A stretch of 64,000 bases of DNA from Campylorhamphus procurvoides (lineage: Eukaryota > Chordata > Aves > Passeriformes > Dendrocolaptidae), in assembly GCA_013396655.1 (NCBI GenBank), contig WBMV01000259.1, forward strand, positions 311,392 to 375,391, in the 5' to 3' direction. The notes beneath the pieces were generated by a model. That model made no database searches. It was not told the origin of the DNA and saw nothing but the letters and a program-made list of their open reading frames with translations. The translations under genes were made by a program, and so were the position numbers. Of the stretch, positions 27,101 through 39,100 are shown in pieces. The number at the start of each line of letters is the position of its first letter. Position 1 is the first letter of the stretch.

Positions 27101-30100
27101 ACCTCTGGAGTCTGCAAAACTGTGGTGGAAATCTCACAAGAACAGACCTTCTTTGTGAGATTTATTACATGCCTACTTCGAGTCCCAGCTGGAAATACCA
27201 CAGAACAGTCTTTCCCATTGTATTTTGACATTTCAGCCGTGGCTAGAAATAAGAGGTAAAAGAACTTATCATAACTTTTGAGAATGTTGGAGCTTTGAAA
27301 TGGTTGAGTTCAAACTTGGTTACAGCCACGAGAGGAGGCCTGGGCTGCACTTTGCTGACCCCACTTTGCAAACACTTCATGTGTCGTGCTGCACATGCAG
27401 CGAGCAGAGATTTCCAGAAGGCTGTCAGAGATCGCTTCGACACGTCCTTCCTCTTTCAACAGGGGATATATCAAACTGCATGGCTGGATTTATGTGATGC
27501 ATGGGCCATGACAATATAGCCTCGGCTAATTAGTGAAACATCAAGAAAAAAACACAGGAACATAAAAATTACAGTTGTCTTTGCTGCCAACAGATGTCAA
27601 ATTTCAGGATTTGATAACTGTGGTACATATTTGTGCGGAATTTGACAAGGGTATTCTTTAACACTGGTTTAAGCAAAGAACGGGGTCTAATTTAGGGATG
27701 CTGGAAAGATTTTTGGCTATTCTTATTTGCAGAGTTTCAATTGATGCAAAAAGTCATGCTTGTTACCTTTATTTTCATTAATAGTTTCTGTGGTTCTTCT
27801 TTGGAAGATTATGTAATTAAATTTCCCCAAATGTTACTTTGGTAATATAACATACATGCACTTCAAACCCTGCAGAACACACACAAATTTGTGCGTAGGA
27901 GTTGTGTTTCCTTCTCAGGGCAGGCTGTATGTGGCTTGACTCTGTAAATAACGCTTGGCTGCCTTCTTGCCATGCTCCCCACTCTTGTTTTCCCACAATG
28001 TATTTATGTATTTTATGGTCCACCTGTTTCCCCCCATGGCATTATTAGATTCAGTTTCTGCACACACTGATTCTTTCTATATGTAATTAAACCCCCCTCC
28101 GTGTTCCTGGAACAGTACAGCTCTTGATCTGTGTTATTGCCATGGCAGGTATCAGAGCCATTGTCTGTGTGTCACACACTGTTACCTGCAGAGCTCCTGA
28201 CGTGTGTGGCCACCATGTGCGCACTGGAGGAGGGAAAGCAATCCATCCTTAGGAAACAAACCCTGCTTCCCTTGGGTTGTGGAGTAGGTCTAAACACCTA
28301 CTGTTTACCATGTATTGGTACCCCCCAGGCTCAGTCTTGAGAGAAACAGAAATTTTTCCCCATTTCCATGGGAAAGATTGCAGGTAAAAAGGCTGCAGTA
28401 GCAAAGTGAGACTGATCTTACTTTGTCTGTGCCTGTCTTTATGTTTATTGCTCTACCTTGAGTATAAATAAGAGAATTAACTAAGGTTTCATGGCTTTGA
28501 CTTCTGCATGATCTTTAACCTCTTCTGCCTTTAGAGAGTCTGGACAAACTTGTGATATTTTTACGTGCATCTGTAGAACGATGGCTTCCTGTCTCATAAT
28601 TCTCTAAAGATGTCACACTGCATTAAAACAGCCCAGCCCCACCAGCAGCATCCATTAATCAGCAGAGTAAATCTGGTGAACCTTGCTGAACTTAGCAGCA
28701 GAATGGGATTGATGGGAGCAGATGAGATTCTTGCAAACATTTCACATGACTGATTCTTTGACAGCTCTAATTGCTGGAAAGTTTACTTCTCCTGTGGGTC
28801 AGAAGTGGGAAACTGCATCCTCCTGATTTACAGCAATGGGACACTCACCAGTGTTTCCTTCCAGCTATACTGGAGCATTCCCCTCTTGCAGTTTATTCTT
28901 CATTGCCATCTCCTCTGTTCATTTGTTTCTCATTTTATGTTTACAGCCTACTTAGAAAAGAATCCAAAATACAAACAATTCTTAGATGTTAATGAGATTC
29001 TGTGGCCAAAATAAAGTCTTGGGAAGAAAGAAAAAATGCTGCACATCAGGGAATATAATCAAAACAAACCAAACACATGCTCTGGATTTCACTCTTCATT
29101 AAAAGGAGTAACAGCAATGCTTCTGTAATAATCTGCCATAAGAGAACTGTAGTAAAAAGAGAACTTCATAAAAATCATTGCTTTATTCCTCACAATCCCA
29201 AAGCATTGCCTAGCAGGTTCAGCTGGGTTTGCTGAACAGTCAAATGTGGAACCACCACTGAATATTGCAGCTTACACTCTTCTTTCACTGTTTTTTGTTT
29301 AAATCTGGATAGTTCACTTAAAATCTCCTGAATCCTGGGGAAAAAAAAAAAGAAAAGGGGTAAAAATCACCATGGAGCCTGTGCAAGAGTTCATTATTTT
29401 TTATTATCACTCTTTATTTGCTTTCAGTATAAAATGCAAACGAGATAAAATACCCCTTTTCATTGATTTCATGTGGGATTCACATGAAAATAGGATTGTA
29501 TTCTAGATGTGGAAGTGTGTACCACCCTCCATCACTCGCAGTGAAGCACACAGCCAGGAGAGCTGTGGTGGAAGGGGCTGAGACCTGCAGAGCTTTGTGT
29601 TCCCCTCTTTTGCTGCTCCCACTGTGCCACAGTTCAGCTGCTGTGAGGAGGAGCCTTCCCAGCTGGGCTCATGGGTGGAGCAGGGGCAGGGCAGGGTCCA
29701 ACTGGGAAGGGAGTCCAAGGGTGGGGGATCCCTGCAGGTGGGCTGTGGTTGGGAAGAGGCACATCTCTGAGGAAGCTCAGGCAGGGGCTGATGGCCTGGG
29801 CTGAGGTTCAGTGCAGCCCCTGGGCCATGAGCAGGGGTGGTGGAGCCCCCGGGGGCCGCTCAGGGCCATGCTGATGCACCCAAGCTGAGGAGTCCTTACA
29901 GCTCTCAAGGTGACTGACATTTACTGTGTGAGCCAGGGCAGTGAAGGAGCCTGTTCCCTAATGTGAATTACTCCTGGGAGCATCAGGGTTGTGTAAGTAC
30001 CAAGAGTATAACCTACTACACATAAAGACAGTATGTATAAACATAAAAGACAGTGTGCATAAAAGCAATCAGGATCCAGCTGAAAGCCTGTATTTCAAAA

Positions 30101-33100
30101 TGTTTGTTCCTGTGGAAGGATGCCATGGAAGGGCTGGGCTGATCCAGCACCTACTGTGAGCATAGATGCACTCGAAAGGGAAACAAATCTGGGTATCAGG
30201 AAATGTTTTGGCAATACAGGAGGAGATTTCTTCCTGCATTCCCCCCCCCCTCCCTTTTTTATCTATTTTAAGAAATCGTGGCAGGTCTTAGTGGTTTTAT
30301 GTCCTTTGAAAATCTGCCCCAGTCTTGGAACTATGGCAGAAGTGAACTTCTGAAACACAGCTCTGAGTTTGTTATTGGGGAAACAAAGGTTACGTAATCT
30401 GTCTAAAATCTCTTCTGAACTGGATTTTCTCAAAGTAGGTCATATAATGCCATGGAGCTTCATAGATGTATTTGAAAGATAGATCTTAGTTTCTATTTTT
30501 TGTGGTAGTGTAACATCAGGAGGATGACTGATGACCTTTACTATCTTGTGGGAAATAATTAAGATGACAAAGGTTAAAATGTGGTAGACAGAATCCCTGC
30601 GTGAATGGGGATGTTTTACTCAAGCTGTATTGGTTGTTATTTAAAAATTTAATTAAGGCCAGCAGTGATGCTGACACCTGAGGGAAAGGGCCCTGGAGGC
30701 CAGGGAGAATTCCTGCTGCCACTTTCCTATGGCCTCCTGCCCCATTTGAGGGAAAGGAGTAGGGCTGGCACATTGGGGATGGGGAACTGGCCCTGGTCCT
30801 TTTGCTCAACCCATGTCCTGTAGCTGTGGCAAAAATTCAGGCTTTCACTTGCAGTTTTCCAAGTTAGCAGGAACTAGCCTTATTTTCCTGGACTGCTGCT
30901 CAGTTGTTTTCCGACAGCTATCAGAGCCCTGAATGAGGGGGGTTTATTTTTAGTTTTTAATGGGTATGGAAAGCTTCTGAAATTGAACTCAGGAGGGAAG
31001 GACCTCCGGAAGAGGGAAAATGGCAGACTCTTTAAAACACAGACGGAGGTTTCTGAGGAATTTGTGCCAATTAAAACAAGACTGTGAAACAAAATATCTT
31101 TAATAATAGGACCAGAATAAAGTTGCAGCTTGTGAAAGTTCCTCATGTTTCACAATGTTAAGTTACGGCAGTTGCTATGTATTAATGCAACAAATCAATG
31201 GCACAAAATTGAGAGCAGTGGGTGTGTCAGTTGTGAAAACCAAAGGGAAGAGGGTTCATTATCCAGTCTCTCCCTCCTCCCTGCTTTGCACTTTGGAAAT
31301 TCATGGCTTTCACATGGAAGATTTTTTGCTGAAAAGGAGAAAAGACATGAAAAAACAAATACATAACACAAAACACTCATGTTTAAGTTTGCTTTGTAAA
31401 TCCTTAGAGGGTAGTTAATATGTAGTAAAATCTTGCAGCAGAGGGTGGGACAGCCCTATACCTTCCCATTTGGTGTTTCCTTTGTTATTTGATATGTAAG
31501 CCTAGTTCATACATAATCACTTAAAATGTAAGGCTGTGAAGATTTTCCGGATGACTTTATAGGCTAAACCTGTTCCCAGCTCTGGTCTGCAAAACAGAAA
31601 AGCATATTACATTGTCAAATGAAAATTGGGTAGAAATAAGAGAAGTATTTAGAGAGTATATTCATAGTTCTCTGTGCTTCCTGTAATTGAACGTATTTGC
31701 CAGGGGTGAAACGTGAACAGGCAGGAGATGTATTGCTGCCCTGGAGATTGGAGTGGTGGCCACTGTGGGGCTCAGCAGTGTCCCTGTGCTGGGACAGGGC
31801 TGTCTGCAGTGGCTGCAGCTGAGTGCTGGTTCAGGGAAACAGCAGAGTGTTCACTGCTGGCACAACTGACATCACTCTCCTTTGAAAAGGCCTCCCTAGC
31901 CATGAAACCTGGTTTGCTGAGGAGATAGGTCTGCTTTAGGTATCTGTGTGAAAGTGGAAAATTCTCACAGAATCACCAATAAAAGAGGCTCATTCTGTTA
32001 CTTATGAGCTTCATTCAGGAGAAGCTTAGTTACTTGATCTTGCAGATGGAGGAAGAAACCCAAAATTCTAGTTTTTCCAAAATTGTACTTTGTTAAAAAC
32101 TGTGCTTCTAAAGAGTTGAATCACTTCTTTAGTTTCCTAGGCATTCCATTTCACTAAAGCTTTGCTATTCTGTTTGCACGTCTTGTGAAAGGAATCAACT
32201 TGCTGATAGGAAAAACATTTTCCTATTGTGTGTCTGTGAAATAAATGTAACATGACTCCATGTTTCACACAAGTAGCCAGTGTTCCTCAGGGCTCGGGAG
32301 TGAAGAGCAGTTTACAACCAGTTGTACTTTCAGTCACTGCTCTCTCTTGAGAAGATGAGTGACTGTATTGGTTATTCTTGTTATTAATGCTGGTGCTGTT
32401 GTGGCATCTGCTGTTCTGTAGCTGAACTACTGACAGTGAACCCTCACACTATCACCAGTGGCAGCCAAATCCAGCCAGTGGTCAACTTGGTGTCTCATTA
32501 CCAGCTTTTTGAATCATTCTAATTCAATAAAATTTAAAAAATGTTCCAGTGCAGAGTTATATTCATCCACGAGGAATGTGGTGTTCATTGTGGAAATAAT
32601 ACACAATTTCTCCTAATTACATGGTATGTTAAAAATAAAATCTGAAATAGGACTCAAATGCGTCCTTTTCTCCCATATATTGCCTATTTACTTGTGGTTT
32701 TCTTTGCATGTGTAATGTAATTGCTTTGTTTGAATTCCATTATGTACATATCTTCCAGTGAGCTGTATGTAGGTTTTCCTTTATATTAATGGTCTAGACA
32801 TGAAAGGGAAGATTAAGAAAGAATTAAGCAACAAAAGAACTGTATAAGACAGGAATTTCTTATTTCCTTGGCATGTTTCTGTTTTTTAAATGTCAGTAGT
32901 TTGATGCTGCCTAGAACAGTGGAATATCAGAGACTTTCCTGCTGCAGCAGATGAAAGAGCAAACTCTGAGGGCATAAATAGAATTTATCCTGTCTGATTT
33001 ATGGATGACATGCATACTGTCCCTGAATATGTGCCATAAGACTCTGCACATCACTGTTTAGTAAGAGCTTTCAGAATTTAACAGGGAAACTTTGAGAATG

Positions 33101-36100
33101 GTAAATGTTAGTTACTGCAAAGTCATAGCATCAAAAAGCTTCTGTGGCCACCTCTTCTAAAGCTAACAATTCACAGTTGAAACAGGTTGGACAATAACTG
33201 CTGGTGCTTAGTAGTTGTTTGCTGAGGATTTACCTGAATCTTTTGAAACCATCTGTCAAAAAAATTTTTATTTTTCTCCTTTATTGTGCTGTCATAGTCT
33301 GTCAGATTGTTATATGGAACATCTAGGATGAGCTATGCAGTCACTTTACTGCCAGTGCCAGAGCCCTCAGTGCCTGCCCCGTCCTTTCAGGCAGTGTGAG
33401 ATCCACCTGGCTGACAGCTGGAATGGCTGGGGGAGAATCCCAGAGAGCAAATCAAAGGCTGAAATAGGGCTGCTCTCTGAAAAGCTGTTTATTGAACCTA
33501 TCCCTTCTCAGAGCTATTCATCGGTGTGCAAAAAGATTAATAAAGCGAAAACTGAAAGAATGTACAGGCAGGAAGAAGGAAGGCAAAGTTAGAAAGCTGT
33601 TAAAAGCTGCAAAGCAAGAGCTTTCTTTCCTAGCAAAGCCCGTCGGAATGCCCTTGCTGCAGTGCCCATTGCCTGTGTGTGTTCCCGCAGTGCTCGGCAG
33701 AGTGCGGGGCCGGGATCCGCACCCGCTCCGTGGTGTGCATGACCAACCATGTCAGCAGTCTGCCCCTGGAAGGCTGTGGCAACAACCGGCCCTCCGACAG
33801 CACCCCGTGTGACAACGGCCCCTGCGCTGGCAGAGTCGAGTGGTTTGCTGGGGGCTGGACACAGGTAAGCCAAGCGCGGCATCCAGGTACCTCTTGGGTT
33901 CGACTTTCAGACCTGTGCTTTTCTGCAGTGAAGATGTGTGCCATAAGGTATTGCTGCATCTCTCTGGAATATTTGGGTGGGTTTTCCTGTGTTTGGCTGA
34001 GTTGATGTTCAGTCATTTTCAGCACCTGCTGTTGTGTTTTTTGCTTTGATGAAAATAAGATTTTGTTCTTCTCTGTATGTTCTTTTTGTTTTTCATCTAC
34101 TGACCCAGCGCATTTATAAACTGAAAGGTAGCAGAATGCTGCTTTGCATATTTAAGTGAACATGAAAGCAGCAGATTTGCAGCTTCTAAAGTAGAGCCTT
34201 TGTGATCATGCATGCATGCAGGCAGAAACACACACACATATATATGTATGTGGGATTTCCAGAAGATAAATAAGGCAAACTACAATGGCTAAACCCAAAA
34301 ATTACCTTCAGTACTGCTGTGCCTCTGTTACAATAGGTGAATACACAAAATTTGGTTTGGTGGCCTGTATCCTGGTGCTCTTTCCTCAAGGTAAATTCTT
34401 TCCCATCTCTGTAGTCCTTCTCTTTTCAAAGAAACATTTCTGCTGTCAGGAACAAAGGCATTTCAGAGGCTGTCAACTCGTGCCAAGGCATTTCTGTCCC
34501 TTTGTGAGGGCTCTGGCACAGCCCAGAGAGCCTTTGGGACTGCTGGGGCCAGCACTGGGTCGAGCTGTGCTGATAACTCTCTGCACTGCAGGTTCCAAGA
34601 TGCTTCCAGGTGATCAGGAGCTGGAAATTAAGCTGAGAGGGAGATTACAGGGCTACTGCTATGGTAATGCTTTCAAGTGTTAAGTGATAATTATTTATAT
34701 TATATGAGATATCAAATTCAGATTTCAAAAATACCTCTCTCCAGTTCCAGGGACAGATGAAATGAAGGCCTTGTTCCTTAGACCACTCCAGCAGATTGAA
34801 TGGGGCCTCTGTGTCCAGCCTTGCTGCCCCAGAGAGGTGCTCAGTAAGGGCATCCTGACTTTCCTGCTCTTTTCAGCTAATTCACCTTCTTCCTTTGCAC
34901 AAGATTGAATTGCCTGGTGCACACCAAAGGTGCAAAGTCTTTGCTGGGTGTGATCTGGAGGCACCGTCTGGCAGCATCAAATCCTCAATGCCACAGTGAG
35001 AGCAGGGCAGGAGGGAGCACTCATGTATGACCTTCCAGATCATGCTCTGCTAGAGCTCAGGCTGCATGTTCACATACTTTTGTTCACAATCTTTTGGAGG
35101 AACCATTAAAAGAGAGCAGCAACAGAGATGGTTGGTGTTAAAGAAAGTGCAGGTAGTGTATTTTCTGCAGAGTTTACTTGGGTGCATCTGTCTTAAGGTT
35201 CTTCATTCAGTTCAAGGTTTTCATGGGAATCTGATAAAGCGATTGTAAATTCTTCCCAAAATATAAACAAAATCCCCACTGCTGATAACACGTGATTGGT
35301 TTAGGCTAGAAAAAGCCTTCTGAAAATCATAGTCCTTTATACAACATAGAAACCCATATGTTGCTGGCATCATCTAAAAGCCTTTTTACAAGTGCCAGGA
35401 ACAGTACTCTGTGTGTATCTAACCTTTAAATGGGCAGTAAGGATCCAAGTGAGTCAAATTTGCTTTTCAGAACTGGAACACTACATCACATAGGTACTTG
35501 CAAACATGAAAATAACACCCTGGCAGATCAAGGCATTTTCTAAGACCTCCACAGAAAGTGGGGCTTTGTAAAGCTGCAAAACTGTGCTCTAACCTTCTAA
35601 CCCCCAGAAGTTCAGTGCAGCACGTTCAATCCTGCTTCAGCAAGAAGCAGGAGCACTGTTTATGGAGAAAGTGAGTTATGCTTCTCTTTTGATTAGAAAA
35701 GTAAATACAAGGGGGTTTTTGTAGCTACAGGTAAAAAACACTTTCAGATTTGTCCAAAAGTACGCTTAGAGTCCTATATCTTATCCATTAAAATAATGAG
35801 AAATATGTTTTGAGTCTGTGGTACCACATGGAATAAAAATTCACAGGAGTATCTTATTAATTGCTGTAGCCATTTCTAAGATCAAAAATTAAATGTGCAA
35901 CACTTCCAGTCAGTAGTCACTTGATGAATTAAATCATTACTATGTCCTTTGGCTTTTTTCTTGTACTGGTACCTAACTGGGACCAGTGGCTACTGTGTTA
36001 GTGCTACATACAAATAATTACAGTACCCCAGGGCTCATCTAGGCTGCTCTTCTGATGCTGAGAGATAAAAGTCTTACTGCAGGAACTTAAGGAATACGTG

Positions 36101-39100
36101 GCCCTTTTCCTTTCTCTTCAAGTCATGTGCCAGTGACAGAAGGAAAGATATAGCTAAGTTTGGGTTTTTCTTCTGAGAAAAGAACATTTAAAAGTAAGGA
36201 AATGGATTCTGGATGTTGGTGTCTAGATAGGTGTCCAGGTTTTTCTGTTTGATTATTAATTTAAAATGTGTGTGTGTGGAATGTTTTATTTCAGGAACAC
36301 ACATGGAGAAACATGTTACTTTGTAAGCAAGCTGAAGGACATAAGTAGAATATCAAATTGCCCCACTCTTTTTTGTTTTCTGATACAGTGCTCTACTGAA
36401 TGTGGCAGTGGAACCCAACAGAGAGAAGTCATTTGTGTTAGGAAAACTGAAGGTAATTTTGATGTTTTGAACCCCTATGAATGTTCATATTTGGAAAAAC
36501 CTCCCAGCCAGCAATCCTGCTACCTCAAACCGTGTGGATCTAAGTGGTTTCATACAGAATGGAGCACAGTAAGTCTATCATGCTTTCCTATGTCTATATT
36601 TTGGTTGATACACCTTTTTCCATTTATATCGAAAGAGAGCACCATTTGGAGAAAGCCACCAATCATGATAGGAATGCACAGGAAAGATGCTATAAAGAAA
36701 GTATATCTTTCACCCAGGGGAGCTTAGGAAAGTTAGGAAGGATCCTGACCAGAAGGAGACACTGCATAGTTGTCTTTTCATCACTGATCTCTTCTTCAAA
36801 GCATCTTCCTGTCTTAAAAAGCTGCTTTGCCCCTTATAATGAGATGACGTGCACTGAGAAGTTCCTTTCAGATCTCTGGTTTCATTAAAATTAAGGAGCA
36901 TTTAATAAAGAATGAGGGATGTATTTAAAGTCAGTTTAACCAGAATATTTTACTGTAAACTCTTCACTGTAATACTTAGAACTTTACTGAGAGAAAATAG
37001 AACTTAATGTATCTTCCATTTCCCCTGGAGGTGGACCATCTACATTCACCAGTGTGCCACAAAATGCTTTGGTTTCATCTATCTTTCCATCATCTCCTAT
37101 ACCAAATAAAGCTTATTGGATTTTTACCAGAAAAAGAAACCCAGCATTTTTCTCCTAAATGAAAATCACAAAGTCCATTGTCATCTTAGAATGAGATGAC
37201 ATCATATCTCATGCAGTAACTCAGACCCTTCATTGAGCCTTAAATCAGATTCCCAATGACAGCTCTGAAGTGTGGACACATCTCAGATACCTTGGGTTTG
37301 CGTTCCCTTGATCAGGAACCTTTGGAATTATCCACGTGACATGAGAGGGAAATTATTTTGTTTTTTCTTTTTAGTAAATGCTCAATTATTTGACTGGCCT
37401 GCTGGCAGCACTAGAAAGAAAAGAAACTAGAATGTTTTTAACAAAATCAGCTGAAGGGAATCCTGATTTTTCTCCCTTAATTGCAGGTACAGGTGTTTAT
37501 TTGACAGCAATATCCAAGTTAGGTTCATAATAAAGCCATGCAGATCAAAGCAGGTTCCTTGGTGTTGCTGGAAATGCTTTGGGTTGTTTATTGAACTTCT
37601 CATATTCAGTAACTTCCCTTAGCAAAGCCATTTTCCAGTGTGAAGCTGTGGGTGTGTAGCCCCAAGAGGTGCATCTGTAGAATGCAGCAGAGACTCCCTC
37701 TGCAAGTGAGACTGTGCTCTCTGGAGGCACAGGAGGAACAAGGTGTGGTGTACTCAGAATCTGTGAAGGGTTTAGAGACCCCTAGTTACTGTTTAAGTGC
37801 TACTTCCTAAGAAGTGGCATTTAAAAATCCTTAAATGTCTCAGCCTTTGTGACAATTTTCACTGTAGGAAGAAATACATGTGCTAGTAGAGGTTTTACAG
37901 AATCATGTTGTAAGTTTTTTCCAATTCTCCTTCTGGGCAACCTGATCTAGTTGAAGATGTCCCTGGATTGGATCAGATGGCCTTCAAAGGTCAAACTATG
38001 CTATGATTCTATTCTATATTGTTATTTATCAACAGGGCATGCTGTATTTCTTGCTGTTACACCTGAAGAGACAGGATTATGGGGTTAGTTGTGAGCAGAA
38101 GAGCTGGTCCAAAGCCCCTGAACCAGAGTTTGAAACTGTCAAGTTCATATCTTCAGACCTGAGATAAATGGCACAGCCTCCTAGGGCTGGGAAATGCAGA
38201 ATGCTGGGCTTTGTGTGTGGTGTGTTGGGTGTCTTGGTTCCCTTTTAAGTGCTTAAGATCTCTACAGACTTGAACTGAGTGCTGGGTGTGGAATAATTAC
38301 AGTATTCTGTACAGGCAGGTAACAAGAGTAATTCTAAAACCCCCCATGTTCTATTAGTGTTGCCACAGGACTGCCCTGTCTAAAGTGGGGAAAGGTTGTA
38401 CTTCAAGATGAAAGAGCAGTTTAGGAATATAATACTGAGAATACTTTGGTTAGTTTGCTACAGTGTCTGATTTCATGATCGTGATAAGTTGTTTCTGCAA
38501 TGTTAGGAAAAAAAAAAACTATGCCAAAAAAGTCAGAAAGAAAACAGTCTTGCTAGTTTGGGGCTATTAAGGTTTTAATCATTATAAATGACCCATGTTT
38601 AATTAAGTTTGTGAGCATTAGGTCAAAATGGACAGTGAGCCAAATCTCAAGGACCTCACTCAGGCGAAATTCTTGAAGACAACAGGGGATTTGCTTCAGT
38701 ATGGGCAGAAAGGTGTAATAATTGGCTTTAAAAATACCATGACAAGCAAGTACAAAAGTCTCTGGCTTCATAACAGACTTTGAAGGAGCACAGAAATATG
38801 TTCTTTAGAAATTCAAAGAAACCTATAATGCTTTCTAAAATTGTTGTGCTGCAAGAGGTGAAAAATTAATTGAGTGCCAGGAAAAAAGGCAATTAAAAAT
38901 ATTCCTGCTTGTATATTAAATGGCTAAAGGGCAGTGGAGGGCAGTGCAGTCAAGTAGTAAAGTTCAGTTCTTGAAGCAGGAAATGGGAACACTGTGGAAA
39001 GAGTACATTTGGGAGATATACAACAAGCATATGTATAAACAAGCAGAGAACAAGAAGACTAGTTAAAGAAGCAAGATGCTAACTAATAATTCAGAAAGGG

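Noticed and set aside
33589..34025. Minus-strand open frames of 97 and 131 residues
   Set aside because: Antisense shadows of the exon at 33691-33864.
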